In this document: one piece after another, positions 26,635-32,444 of the stretch
Position numbering within the stretch: the stretch's first letter is position 1
Layout: each line of letters begins with the position of its first letter
DNA from: a virus
Reading direction: 5' to 3' (one strand)
DNA length: 37,735 bases
Virus record (IMG/VR): IMGVR_UViG_3300032032_000010
Span: 1 to 37,735 of that record
Translations under genes and position numbers: made by a program
The notes under the pieces: generated by a model
What the model was told of the DNA's origin: nothing
The model's input: the letters and a program-made list of their open reading frames with translations, nothing else
Database searches by the model: none

Positions 26635-27111
26635 ATGGACGATATTACGGACATAAAGAAAATAGGAGTATCTAGGATAACTCTTGGACTTATTATGTCC
26701 GTAGCCGTGGTTAGTGGCACTGTCGTCTGGAAGGCATCACAAATTGCTGGAAGGATTGACGATTTAGAAAAGCAGGTACAGGTAATTGAGGGCAACACTG
26801 GGACAGACAGTACAGTTCTGGCGAAACTTGATGAAATATCTCAAGGAGTCATGGAAAATGCTGGCGGTCTTGATGATTTGCGGAGCGCTAGGGTCGATGA
26901 CCTTAGCCGTTTTACTCCTTCTCATATTACAAGCGCTATGGCGGCTGATGTAGAAATAATCAGAGATGACGTAGATGAAATGAAAGAGATTATCGCTGGT
27001 CTCGCTTGGGTTCCTTCAGAATTTAGCACGATCTGGGATCGTATATATCTAGCTGAAGAAGCTATTCAAAGTAAGAACTGGGGTAAAGAGTTCTACGAAT
27101 ACAATGAGTGA
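26635..27111 (+). CDS. Membrane-anchored coiled-coil protein (158 aa)
   Basis: One transmembrane helix near residues 16-36 (TLGLIMSVAVVSGTVVW) is followed by a long acidic, heptad-like region (IAGRIDDLEKQVQVIEGN and later EIIRDDVDEMKEIIAG). The short cytoplasmic side and long coiled coil suggest a membrane-tethered protein that spans or senses the envelope. It could be spanin-like, a holin partner or an exclusion protein. The end overlaps the next gene by eight bases. Confidence 0.5.
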   Translation: MDDITDIKKIGVSRITLGLIMSVAVVSGTVVWKASQIAGRIDDLEKQVQVIEGNTGTDSTVLAKLDEISQGVMENAGGLDDLRSARVDDLSRFTPSHITSAMAADVEIIRDDVDEMKEIIAGLAWVPSEFSTIWDRIYLAEEAIQSKNWGKEFYEYNE

Positions 27112-27307
27112 GGAGAAAGACGGCACATCTAAAGCCGTTAAACTCATCGCCGCTATAACAGGTTTGTTGGTAGCTATTGGTACTCTTGTGGGTGCTATTA
27201 CTGTGACTTTAGGGAAGAATGACCCTAGCCCTTATCAGGGTGGAATGACCATAATTTTAGATAGTCCTGAAGCCTATGCCACGTTCCTTGAAAACCATCC
27301 GGGTTAA
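27104..27307 (+). CDS. Small single-pass membrane protein (67 aa)
   Basis: Overlaps the previous gene by eight bases. A single hydrophobic helix (AVKLIAAITGLLVAIGTLVGAITVTL) follows a short charged N-terminus; the C-terminal 30 residues are polar and end ENHPG. Third of three consecutive small membrane genes; it could be a holin, an antiholin or a membrane partner of the next gene, the ferredoxin. No motif decides between these. Confidence 0.5.
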   Translation: MSEEKDGTSKAVKLIAAITGLLVAIGTLVGAITVTLGKNDPSPYQGGMTIILDSPEAYATFLENHPG

Positions 27308-27308
27308 C

Positions 27309-27575
27309 ATGCAACCGAATGAATTATCAGGAATGAAAGTTTGGATTGACCAAGATCTCTGCACAGGTGACGGACTCTGCGAAGAGATAGCACCCTCTGT
27401 TTTTTTCGGTCACGATGATGGTCTTTTCTACGTCAAGGAAGATGGTTCCGAAACACCGAAAGAACCAACTCACAAGATGAGTGAAACTGTTGATGTTAAG
27501 CCTGAGAATGTTGAGGCAGTAATCGAAGCGGCTGACGAATGTCCCGGTGAGTGTATCTTCATTGAATTAAGCTAA
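27309..27575 (+). CDS. Ferredoxin, 3Fe-4S or 4Fe-4S type (88 aa)
   Basis: A clear bacterial-type single-cluster ferredoxin: VWIDQDLCTGDGLCEEIAPSVF near the N-terminus and AADECPGECIFIE at the end. Cluster ligand candidates are C18, C24 and C78 (followed by Pro), with D21 in the middle of C-x2-D-x2-C. In Pyrococcus furiosus ferredoxin, Asp at that place can ligate a 4Fe-4S cluster; actinobacterial ferredoxins with only three Cys carry 3Fe-4S. An extra C82 is four residues after C78. The protein would be a soluble cytoplasmic electron carrier; its partner is not identifiable here. The start is uncertain: ATG 27309 (used), 27276 (overlaps the previous gene) or 27333, directly before the first strand. 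Length is normal for the family. A ferredoxin in a phage genome is rare and suggests redox support during infection. Confidence 0.85.
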   Translation: MQPNELSGMKVWIDQDLCTGDGLCEEIAPSVFFGHDDGLFYVKEDGSETPKEPTHKMSETVDVKPENVEAVIEAADECPGECIFIELS

Positions 27576-27580
27576 TAATT

Positions 27581-27661
27581 ATGAAAAAGAAAAAGAAACC
27601 ACATACCCAGAAAAAGAAAAATGGAAGAACAACAAAAAGAAAAACCAGTGGAGGATACTGA
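27581..27661 (+). CDS. Lysine-rich 26-aa mini-ORF
   Basis: An ATG six bases after the ferredoxin stop opens a 26-codon frame whose product is more than one third Lys, with several Arg (MKKKKKPHTQKKK start). It overlaps the next gene by 41 bases in another frame. No strong ribosome-binding site is visible. It could be a real nucleic-acid-binding peptide, a leader for the zinc-ribbon gene, or chance coding in A-rich sequence. Confidence 0.35.
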   Translation: MKKKKKPHTQKKKNGRTTKRKTSGGY

Positions 27662-27911
27662 GAAGTACCCATTTGGCAAGACTACATTCAAACACTGTCC
27701 TACGTGTAATAAAGACACGGAGGGTGGTATCTGGTGCGGTGTATGTAGTAAGGCATACAGTAGTACAGACGCTAGTCGTATCTTAGGTGGGATGAAGTTT
27801 AAGAGCTTTACTGGAGCTTCCTCCACTTCCCCTAAAGTAGAAAAGTTTTGGCAGACAGGTGATCCATCTGTCTTTGCTAAGAAAGGAGCTTTAGACTATC
27901 AAGGAGACTAA
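27621..27911 (+). CDS. Two-CxxC zinc-ribbon protein (96 aa)
   Basis: After a Glu/Lys-rich N-terminus, a compact metal-binding core appears: KHCPTCNKDTEGGIWCGVC, two CxxC knuckles at about residues 26-29 and 39-42 separated by nine residues, as in zinc ribbons. The rest is polar and slightly basic and ends LDYQGD. Zinc ribbons bind nucleic acid or proteins, for example RNA polymerase or ribosome components; which applies cannot be told. It sits between the ferredoxin and a cysteine-rich mini-gene, giving four consecutive small ORFs, of which three are predicted metal-binding. Its final codons carry the Shine-Dalgarno sequence of the next mini-gene. Confidence 0.7.
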   Translation: MEEQQKEKPVEDTEKYPFGKTTFKHCPTCNKDTEGGIWCGVCSKAYSSTDASRILGGMKFKSFTGASSTSPKVEKFWQTGDPSVFAKKGALDYQGD

Positions 27912-27912
27912 A

Positions 27913-27960
27913 TTGACATGTGAGTGTCAAGAATGTAAGTGTGATCCGTGCGAGTGTTAA
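27913..27960 (+). CDS. Metallothionein-like 15-aa cysteine-rich peptide
   Basis: A TTG start, with AAGGAG at 27901-27906 six bases before it, opens a frame encoding MTCECQECKCDPCEC and ends at TAA 27958-27960. Six of 15 residues are cysteine in the spacing CxCxxCxCxxCxC, the pattern of metallothionein metal-thiolate repeats (compare the CxCxxCxC start of bacterial SmtA/BmtA). Six thiolates could hold one to two Zn(II), Cu(I) or Cd(II) ions. The gene begins one base after the zinc-ribbon stop, so it is the last cistron of the plus-strand unit. Its stop overlaps the stop of the convergent integrase gene. It is far too short for most gene finders. Ideal spacing of the ribosome-binding site and the regular Cys pattern argue that it is real; there is no database support yet. 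Confidence 0.6.
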   Translation: MTCECQECKCDPCEC

Positions 27961-28910
27961 TCGAAGTCTAGCTGAACTTCTCTCATAGCTCTTGCAGTCT
28001 TATCTGGGCGAACTTCTAGGTAAGCGATAGTCATAAGTTCTGATTCGTGACGCAAGCAGTCACGAATGGAGGACATTGGTACACCTTTGTCCTGAAGAAT
28101 ACCAGCATACGTCCTACGCATGTCATGGGGAGTGAATTTAATACCTACGAAATCAGAATAATGTTGACACCTTTTAACAATGAGACTTTCAGAAACAGAC
28201 CCTTCCTTCCAGAGGATTTCTTCGACAGGGAGGACATTCTCGGAGAGAGAGGGGCGATATTGGATCTTGATGATGACACTCTCGCTGTCTTTAGGTCTCC
28301 TACCCAAATCCCCAGTAGCAGTAGAGTGCCAGTCGATCAAACGGAGTCGGGTGTTCTCACTGACAGCGATATGGGCGAGCTTTCTCCCTTTGCCAATGAA
28401 TTTAATTTCCCCTTGTTCTAAATCTATTTGACCCCAAGTCAAATTCCTTATCTCTGCTTTTCGTAGACCACATGAAAAGCCAAGACGTAAGATTATTTCA
28501 TCTCTACGTCCCACTAATGAGTCTGTGTCTATTGCATCAATAATTACTTGCACATCTTCTTCTGATAACCAGTTGTGTTCTATCACTTTACTATTTCCCG
28601 GTCTTACTTGTTTTTTAATATATCTAGCAGGATCTTCTTTAACTATTTCCTTATAGGCACACCAGTCAAAGAAAGCCCCTACATGGTACCTTCTGTTCCT
28701 GAGTGTTGAATCAGATGGAGCCAGCCCTTCTCTTTGTCCTTTGACAAGTGGACGATGACACCAATCAACCAAAGAGGAGAGGTTCCATTGATTGATTGGT
28801 GCATCCCCCAATGCGAACAAGGTTTCACGAGCAGAAGAGAGTGACTTCTTTGTCTTGAAGCCATTGGCGGGATCTTTCAGGTATTCGATAACTGCTCGTT
28901 GAGTTCGCAT
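27957..28910 (-). CDS. int: Tyrosine recombinase / integrase (317 aa)
   Basis: The C-terminal catalytic domain has all expected residues (numbering from ATG 28910): R150 in CGLRKAEIRNL, a Lys near 177 in the GKGRK hairpin, H262 and R265 in HDMRRTYAG, H288 in LRHES, and nucleophile Y297. The N-terminal 100 residues form a SAM-like core-binding domain. It would integrate and excise phage DNA by site-specific strand exchange through a 3'-phosphotyrosine intermediate, so the phage is probably temperate. I use ATG 28910 because TATACT lies six bases upstream; a TTG seven codons earlier (28931) has no ribosome-binding site. It is the last gene of the leftward block. No tRNA-like attachment site is recognisable nearby. 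Confidence 0.9.
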   Translation of the reverse strand: MRTQRAVIEYLKDPANGFKTKKSLSSARETLFALGDAPINQWNLSSLVDWCHRPLVKGQREGLAPSDSTLRNRRYHVGAFFDWCAYKEIVKEDPARYIKKQVRPGNSKVIEHNWLSEEDVQVIIDAIDTDSLVGRRDEIILRLGFSCGLRKAEIRNLTWGQIDLEQGEIKFIGKGRKLAHIAVSENTRLRLIDWHSTATGDLGRRPKDSESVIIKIQYRPSLSENVLPVEEILWKEGSVSESLIVKRCQHYSDFVGIKFTPHDMRRTYAGILQDKGVPMSSIRDCLRHESELMTIAYLEVRPDKTARAMREVQLDFD

Positions 28911-28922
28911 ACTGACAGTATA
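28911..28922 (-). promoter_or_regulatory. Putative leaderless promoter of the integrase
   Basis: On the minus strand TATACT (28917-28922) stands exactly six bases before the ATG at 28910, which would put transcription start on the A of ATG. No Shine-Dalgarno sequence precedes that ATG. No convincing -35 box lies at 16-18 bp. The same arrangement recurs before two other genes of this strand. Confidence 0.4.
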
Positions 28923-28953
28923 GCGCCCCAAAAAATTTTATGGTTTACAATTA

Positions 28954-29277
28954 CTAGATTTCTTCTAAGCCACCATCGGGATCAAATATATCCCTATAGT
29001 CATCTGCATTGAAATCGTCAAATGAATCCTCACCGAAGATTTCTTCATAATAAGCTGGATCTAGAGGAGCGTGTCTTACCATTGGCATTATCCTGCCATT
29101 GAAGGTAGACATAACCATCTGTGGACCACACATACATTTACCCTCTGGATCACACTCGTGAACAAAACCTTCATCAGGCACTTGATGAACGGAGCTAACC
29201 GTGCCATCTTCCTCTACGGTCATAAATGTATGAAAACCTAGATGAGGTGGAACACCCCTATCCGTAAAACCTGTCAT
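28954..29277 (-). CDS. Hypothetical acidic protein with Cys/His cluster (107 aa)
   Basis: Its ATG overlaps the stop of the upstream gene (ATGA). The middle carries HECDPEGKCMCGPQ, a His followed by three Cys within 11 residues, reminiscent of short Cys-containing motifs ending CGP in many small actinophage proteins; it may bind a metal. The C-terminal 40 residues are Asp/Glu/Tyr-rich (EIFGEDSFDDFNADDYRDIF), as in DNA mimics or protein-interaction tails. No function known. The integrase gene follows after a gap of 43 bases to its ATG. Confidence 0.65.
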   Translation of the reverse strand: MTGFTDRGVPPHLGFHTFMTVEEDGTVSSVHQVPDEGFVHECDPEGKCMCGPQMVMSTFNGRIMPMVRHAPLDPAYYEEIFGEDSFDDFNADDYRDIFDPDGGLEEI

Positions 29278-29564
29278 AGGACGGTATACAAATCTGTTCT
29301 TCTGCCATCGTTTCTAGTCCTGCCTCTAAAAAGGGCATCTACTTCTACATTGGTAAGAACATCATGTGAAGGGAGTGTCTGAGCTAAAACGATCTTTTTA
29401 TGATAGAACCTATCGTGACTAAAACCTTCAACATTTTGTGCATTAAAATGATATGAACAGAAATCATTTTTGTATTTAGGTTGCTGACAGCGACCCCATT
29501 CTGTGAAAAATTCACAAGACGGATTTGAGTGTTTCACGAGCCCTTCTCCATATTTTATGTACAT
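29274..29564 (-). CDS. Small zinc-finger-like protein (96 aa)
   Basis: I use the ATG at 29564, internal to the longer open frame, because the earlier start lies deep in the sigma-like gene; even so it overlaps that gene by 53 bases. The core CEFFTEWGRCQQPKYKNDFCSYH gives Cys-x8-Cys-x9-Cys-x2-His, a mini zinc finger widespread in actinophage and other phage proteins, often near DNA-binding or HNH domains. The C-terminal half (HDVLTNVEVDALFRGRTR) may be a helix that contacts nucleic acid. Probably a nucleic-acid-binding accessory; specific role unknown. Confidence 0.6.
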   Translation of the reverse strand: MYIKYGEGLVKHSNPSCEFFTEWGRCQQPKYKNDFCSYHFNAQNVEGFSHDRFYHKKIVLAQTLPSHDVLTNVEVDALFRGRTRNDGRRTDLYTVL

Positions 29565-29763
29565 AAGATCGAGATATGCCCAACAGTTCTGCACATTCAA
29601 CCTTCGTCATACCGCCCCATATCAGACACTCAACTACTGCTCTGTCTTGTTCGGGCAAGGCTTCTACTGCTTCTATAATTGACTCTTTGTTGTCAGAATC
29701 AATTTGATCTACTGAGGCTCTTCTTTCTAGATGAGCAGGATCAATCGGTATTTCACGAGCCAT
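29512..29763 (-). CDS. Sigma-70 region 4-like HTH protein (83 aa)
   Basis: Residues 30-83 match sigma-70 region 4: LPEQDRAVVECLIWGGMTKVECAELLGISRSYVHKIWRRARETLKSVL, with the helix-turn-helix at about 48-72. There is no room for region 2, so it cannot be a complete sigma factor. It may bind promoter DNA or the RNA polymerase beta flap, as T4 AsiA partners or small phage regulators do, and could redirect transcription to late genes. It overlaps the dNMP kinase end by 11 bases and lies in the replication operon. Confidence 0.75.
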   Translation of the reverse strand: MAREIPIDPAHLERRASVDQIDSDNKESIIEAVEALPEQDRAVVECLIWGGMTKVECAELLGISRSYVHKIWRRARETLKSVL

Positions 29764-30307
29764 CTAAGAACAATGCCTTACACTTATGACGGAACTCTTC
29801 TAAAGTTCCGTCATTGTCGATGACTAGATCCCATTGATCCCAGTCATCGAGGGCATGTTCTGATGGATGTTCTAGAACAGCGACATCAGGTCGGTTGATT
29901 TTGACCAGTGTGCCTCCTGCTCTTTTTATTGCTACGGCTTCATTAGGGAAACGAACGTCTGTTATAGCTACTGGATGACCTGCTTTTATCATCATTTCTG
30001 CCTGCTTCAAAACAGGTCTAACCCAAATATCTGTATGAATTAAGTCTCGTGCGCTAGTCCCTAGTTCCTGTAAGAAGAGTCTTACCTCTTCTATGGCTTT
30101 CATGTTTTCCCAACCCTCATTGTCTATGCCTTCTTCAAGGCGTAAACCTGCTGATTCAATATATGGATTAAGACGGTAAGCGAGTTGACGAATCTGGTCA
30201 GCAAAAGCGATACGAGCGGTAGCTTCTGAGGCGTATGCAGCGGTGTCTTTGCCTACTCTTGCTCTGTAGGCAAAACCTATTAGTGGATACTTGCTTGTTT
30301 TCATCAT
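29753..30307 (-). CDS. Deoxynucleoside monophosphate kinase (184 aa)
   Basis: Walker A GFAYRARVGKDT at residues 11-22 and ITDVRFPNEA at about 115 are signatures of T4 gp1-type phage dNMP kinases, which phosphorylate dNMPs to dNDPs to feed DNA synthesis. Length is in the usual range. Predicted cytoplasmic enzyme. The ATG overlaps the stop of the upstream nuclease (ATGA); a second Met directly follows. It indicates that the phage remodels host nucleotide pools. Confidence 0.85.
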   Translation of the reverse strand: MMKTSKYPLIGFAYRARVGKDTAAYASEATARIAFADQIRQLAYRLNPYIESAGLRLEEGIDNEGWENMKAIEEVRLFLQELGTSARDLIHTDIWVRPVLKQAEMMIKAGHPVAITDVRFPNEAVAIKRAGGTLVKINRPDVAVLEHPSEHALDDWDQWDLVIDNDGTLEEFRHKCKALFLDGS

Positions 30308-30870
30308 CGTCTTTGACTGTCTATGTCAGTCACCTCACCTCCAAGACATTGTGACTCTTTCCAGACTTTATCCATGAGTAGTCTGGTAGCAAGTTCAGGT
30401 ATATCTGCTTCATCAGCAAGCCGAACGAATTGGCTAAGGTCGATAATCCACTTGCCTTTTGTGTGTGTTTCCGTATGTCCCCTATTGAGTCGTGCTTTAT
30501 CAATCGAGATGATTTCCCAAATGGGTGCAAGAAAGACTCTTGGTTCTGCTTTGTCTGCTTTATCTCGTAATACAAAAAATACATTAGGAAACCATTGTAG
30601 GGCTTTTCTGACAGTTAGCTCATCTAGAATGAAAAGATTTCTTTCTTCTACTCCTTCTAGGACTCGCCAACCTTCTGTGTAGGTGTTGTTTTTTTCTTTT
30701 ATCTCTATGAAATATCCGGGAACCCAAATGTCTAAATCATCTTTTCCATTGAATTTAGTTAAATTCGGAACCCCTATACGATTAGCTACATACTCTTCGT
30801 ATTCTCTAGCATTCTTAAAGTCAAACCTTCGTTCGGCTTCTGTCCTTGTATATCTATTGGCTGTGGTCAT
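30304..30870 (-). CDS. PD-(D/E)XK nuclease-like protein (188 aa)
   Basis: ATG 30870 is chosen; it overlaps the upstream nuclease by 17 bases. The likely active site is DDLDIWVPGYFIEIKEK at residues 44-60: acidic D45/D47, then E56-I-K58. This is the D...ExK core of the PD-(D/E)XK superfamily, with an N-terminal helix bearing Glu (YEEYVANRIG). The later part has a strand with NVFFVLRDK. Holliday-junction resolvases and restriction-like enzymes share this fold; the specific substrate cannot be told. It lies directly beside a second nuclease of the same fold. Confidence 0.65.
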   Translation of the reverse strand: MTTANRYTRTEAERRFDFKNAREYEEYVANRIGVPNLTKFNGKDDLDIWVPGYFIEIKEKNNTYTEGWRVLEGVEERNLFILDELTVRKALQWFPNVFFVLRDKADKAEPRVFLAPIWEIISIDKARLNRGHTETHTKGKWIIDLSQFVRLADEADIPELATRLLMDKVWKESQCLGGEVTDIDSQRR

Positions 30871-31189
30871 TCTTCTCCCAAGTTTGTAAAAGTTCCTGAC
30901 CGAAGTCCCAATCAACAACCATTAAAGTCATTGAGTCCACCTCACGCCGATCACCAGAGGCGACAACCAATGCCCAACGGTTGTCACCCCCAGCTACTGC
31001 TTTGAGCAGTCGAACCCATTTTGGGATTTCCCACCTTTTCCTATGTTTTGCTTCAATAGGAAAAGGTACACCATGAAAATCATTTGATGGATTACCGGCT
31101 TTAGCCCTATCCGCTTCGGACCATATATTTTTCAAGCCGTCCAAAACCTCATTCTCAAAACGAGTGCCTTTTTGACGAGCTTTGTTCAT
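30854..31189 (-). CDS. PD-(D/E)XK resolvase-like nuclease (111 aa)
   Basis: KGTRFENEVLDGL at the N-terminus (E12/E14), then NDFHGVPFPIEAKHRKRW with D37 and E46-A-K48 form a complete PD-(D/E)XK site in the order seen in archaeal Hjc and phage resolvase-like enzymes. At 111 aa it is close to the minimum for the fold. It probably resolves branched DNA during replication or packaging. There is no Shine-Dalgarno sequence; instead a palindrome holding a -10-like TAAAAT lies directly upstream. Confidence 0.75.
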   Translation of the reverse strand: MNKARQKGTRFENEVLDGLKNIWSEADRAKAGNPSNDFHGVPFPIEAKHRKRWEIPKWVRLLKAVAGGDNRWALVVASGDRREVDSMTLMVVDWDFGQELLQTWEKNDHSQ

Positions 31190-31206
31190 TGAACTATTTT
31201 AGTTCA
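31190..31206 (-). promoter_or_regulatory. Perfect 17-bp palindrome with overlapping -10-like box
   Basis: The whole space between primase stop and nuclease ATG is TGAACTA-TTT-TAGTTCA, with seven-base perfect arms. On the minus strand TAAAAT (31196-31201) lies six bases before the ATG. The site could be an operator over a leaderless promoter, or an RNA hairpin that ends right before the start codon and controls its translation. Confidence 0.4.
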
Positions 31207-32211
31207 TTACCTGTGGATAATCGAGGAACTCTCTAATTCTTTGGAACTGCAAACTGAGTTGAAAGCCCATTTCATAATTGGCTCTAACCACTGGTCTGCA
31301 TCTTCTATAGCTTCTGCAAACCTGCCACCGGGAGGTGTCAGTATTCCAGTTCTATTTATACCTGTATCTAGTAGCACTTTCTGTGTGGCGTTTCTGCCTG
31401 CTTCATCATCATCAAATGCAAGAATTATCACTTTGTACCGCTCAAGTGTCTTACACCATTCTTTTCTCCAAGTAGATGCTCCAGATGGTAAGGCAAAGCA
31501 ATCGACTTGCCCTTTAGACCATTTCTGTAGACACCATAGATCAGATTCTCCCTCAACTATTATTGACACACTGTTGTCAACATTTTGAGGAGTGACTGTA
31601 TATAGTCCAGAGGAGAAAGCTGAACCTGTTACCGAGTATTTAGCCCCTGAGCGAAAATCACGTACCTTTATCCCTCTGACTATTCCTTGTTGGTCTCTAT
31701 GTGGTATCCAAAGAACATCCCCATACTTTTCATCGTTTTTAAGAGCTACACCATACTGCAGTAAGTCATCTAAAGTCAGGAAAGACCACTTACCAGAAAC
31801 CCATCCCTTAGCGGTCTCGTAAGAGTCCGTAGAACCCTCTGGTTGCTCTTCAAAAAGATCAGTAAGGTCAGGCAACTCGATTTTCTTCACAGGCGCAGGA
31901 CGGCGTGTAAATAAGGCACTGGTGCGACCTGAGAGTATCTGTAAAGCCTCACCGTAACTACAACCTTTTGCTAACTGGACGAGCTTAATTACATCACCTG
32001 TTTCTCCAGTGCTAAAATCATGGAAATGCTCGTCTTTATCCCCGAAACTTCTACTATATATATGACAAGAAGGAGTGTGATCTGAAGGGTTCGTCAAAGA
32101 CCTTATCTTATGTTGCCTGTTAGGGGACTCAAGCCCAACCAGTCGAATAGCATCAAGCATACTCACAGACTCTTTTATATGGTCTCTCAAACGATTATCG
32201 AATTTTGGCAT
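31207..32211 (-). CDS. DNA primase with TOPRIM domain (334 aa)
   Basis: TOPRIM motifs are clear: IIVEGESDLWCLQ (catalytic Glu) and VIILAFDDDEAGRNA (DxD), the metal-binding site for primer synthesis. The N-terminal 80 residues resemble the CHC2 zinc domain (SDHTPSCHIY ... FHDFSTGETGDVIKLV) but have only one of the usual cysteines, so the zinc site appears lost. Acts with the DnaB-like helicase further upstream in the operon. The start at ATG 32211 overlaps the previous stop (TAATG); a TTG at 32217 is less likely. The helicase domain is separate, unlike T7 gp4. Confidence 0.85.
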   Translation of the reverse strand: MPKFDNRLRDHIKESVSMLDAIRLVGLESPNRQHKIRSLTNPSDHTPSCHIYSRSFGDKDEHFHDFSTGETGDVIKLVQLAKGCSYGEALQILSGRTSALFTRRPAPVKKIELPDLTDLFEEQPEGSTDSYETAKGWVSGKWSFLTLDDLLQYGVALKNDEKYGDVLWIPHRDQQGIVRGIKVRDFRSGAKYSVTGSAFSSGLYTVTPQNVDNSVSIIVEGESDLWCLQKWSKGQVDCFALPSGASTWRKEWCKTLERYKVIILAFDDDEAGRNATQKVLLDTGINRTGILTPPGGRFAEAIEDADQWLEPIMKWAFNSVCSSKELESSSIIHR

Positions 32212-32444
32212 TACCAAGGATCTCTTAATTCTAAAACAAGTTTACAATCATACGACTTTCTTAAAGGGGAAGTACCATCTTTATTGGTCACATTACAGAG
32301 ACTGGTATCTCCATGCTTTGTGCAGGAAACTCCAAAGCAGTAACCAAACTTAACCCCAAAAGCTATCCACTCGGAATAAGTCATCTCTGGTTGTTCACTT
32401 GGAACAACCCTTAGAGGGGCTCTAAAGAAGTTGTTGCTGGACAT
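32211..32444 (-). CDS. Small actinophage-type protein (77 aa)
   Basis: The core MTYSEWIAFGVKFGYCFGVSCTKHG carries the pattern M-T-x-x-E-W-x-x-x-G-x-x-x-G-x-C followed by a second Cys and T-x-H. I associate this pattern with short uncharacterised proteins of actinobacterial phages, which is my main hint for the host. Four Cys and the His could bind metal. It overlaps the methyltransferase end by 23 bases and the primase start by one. Confidence 0.6.
   Translation of the reverse strand: MSSNNFFRAPLRVVPSEQPEMTYSEWIAFGVKFGYCFGVSCTKHGDTSLCNVTNKDGTSPLRKSYDCKLVLELRDPW

Noticed and set aside
28047-28421. Plus-strand open frame of 124 codons inside the integrase gene
   Set aside because: It is antisense to strongly conserved recombinase motifs and has no ribosome-binding site.
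28932-28953. attP site next to the integrase
   Set aside because: Only 22 bp, AT-rich, no tRNA-like segment or arm-site repeats visible.
29512-29763. Complete phage sigma factor
   Set aside because: Only region 4 fits in 83 residues.
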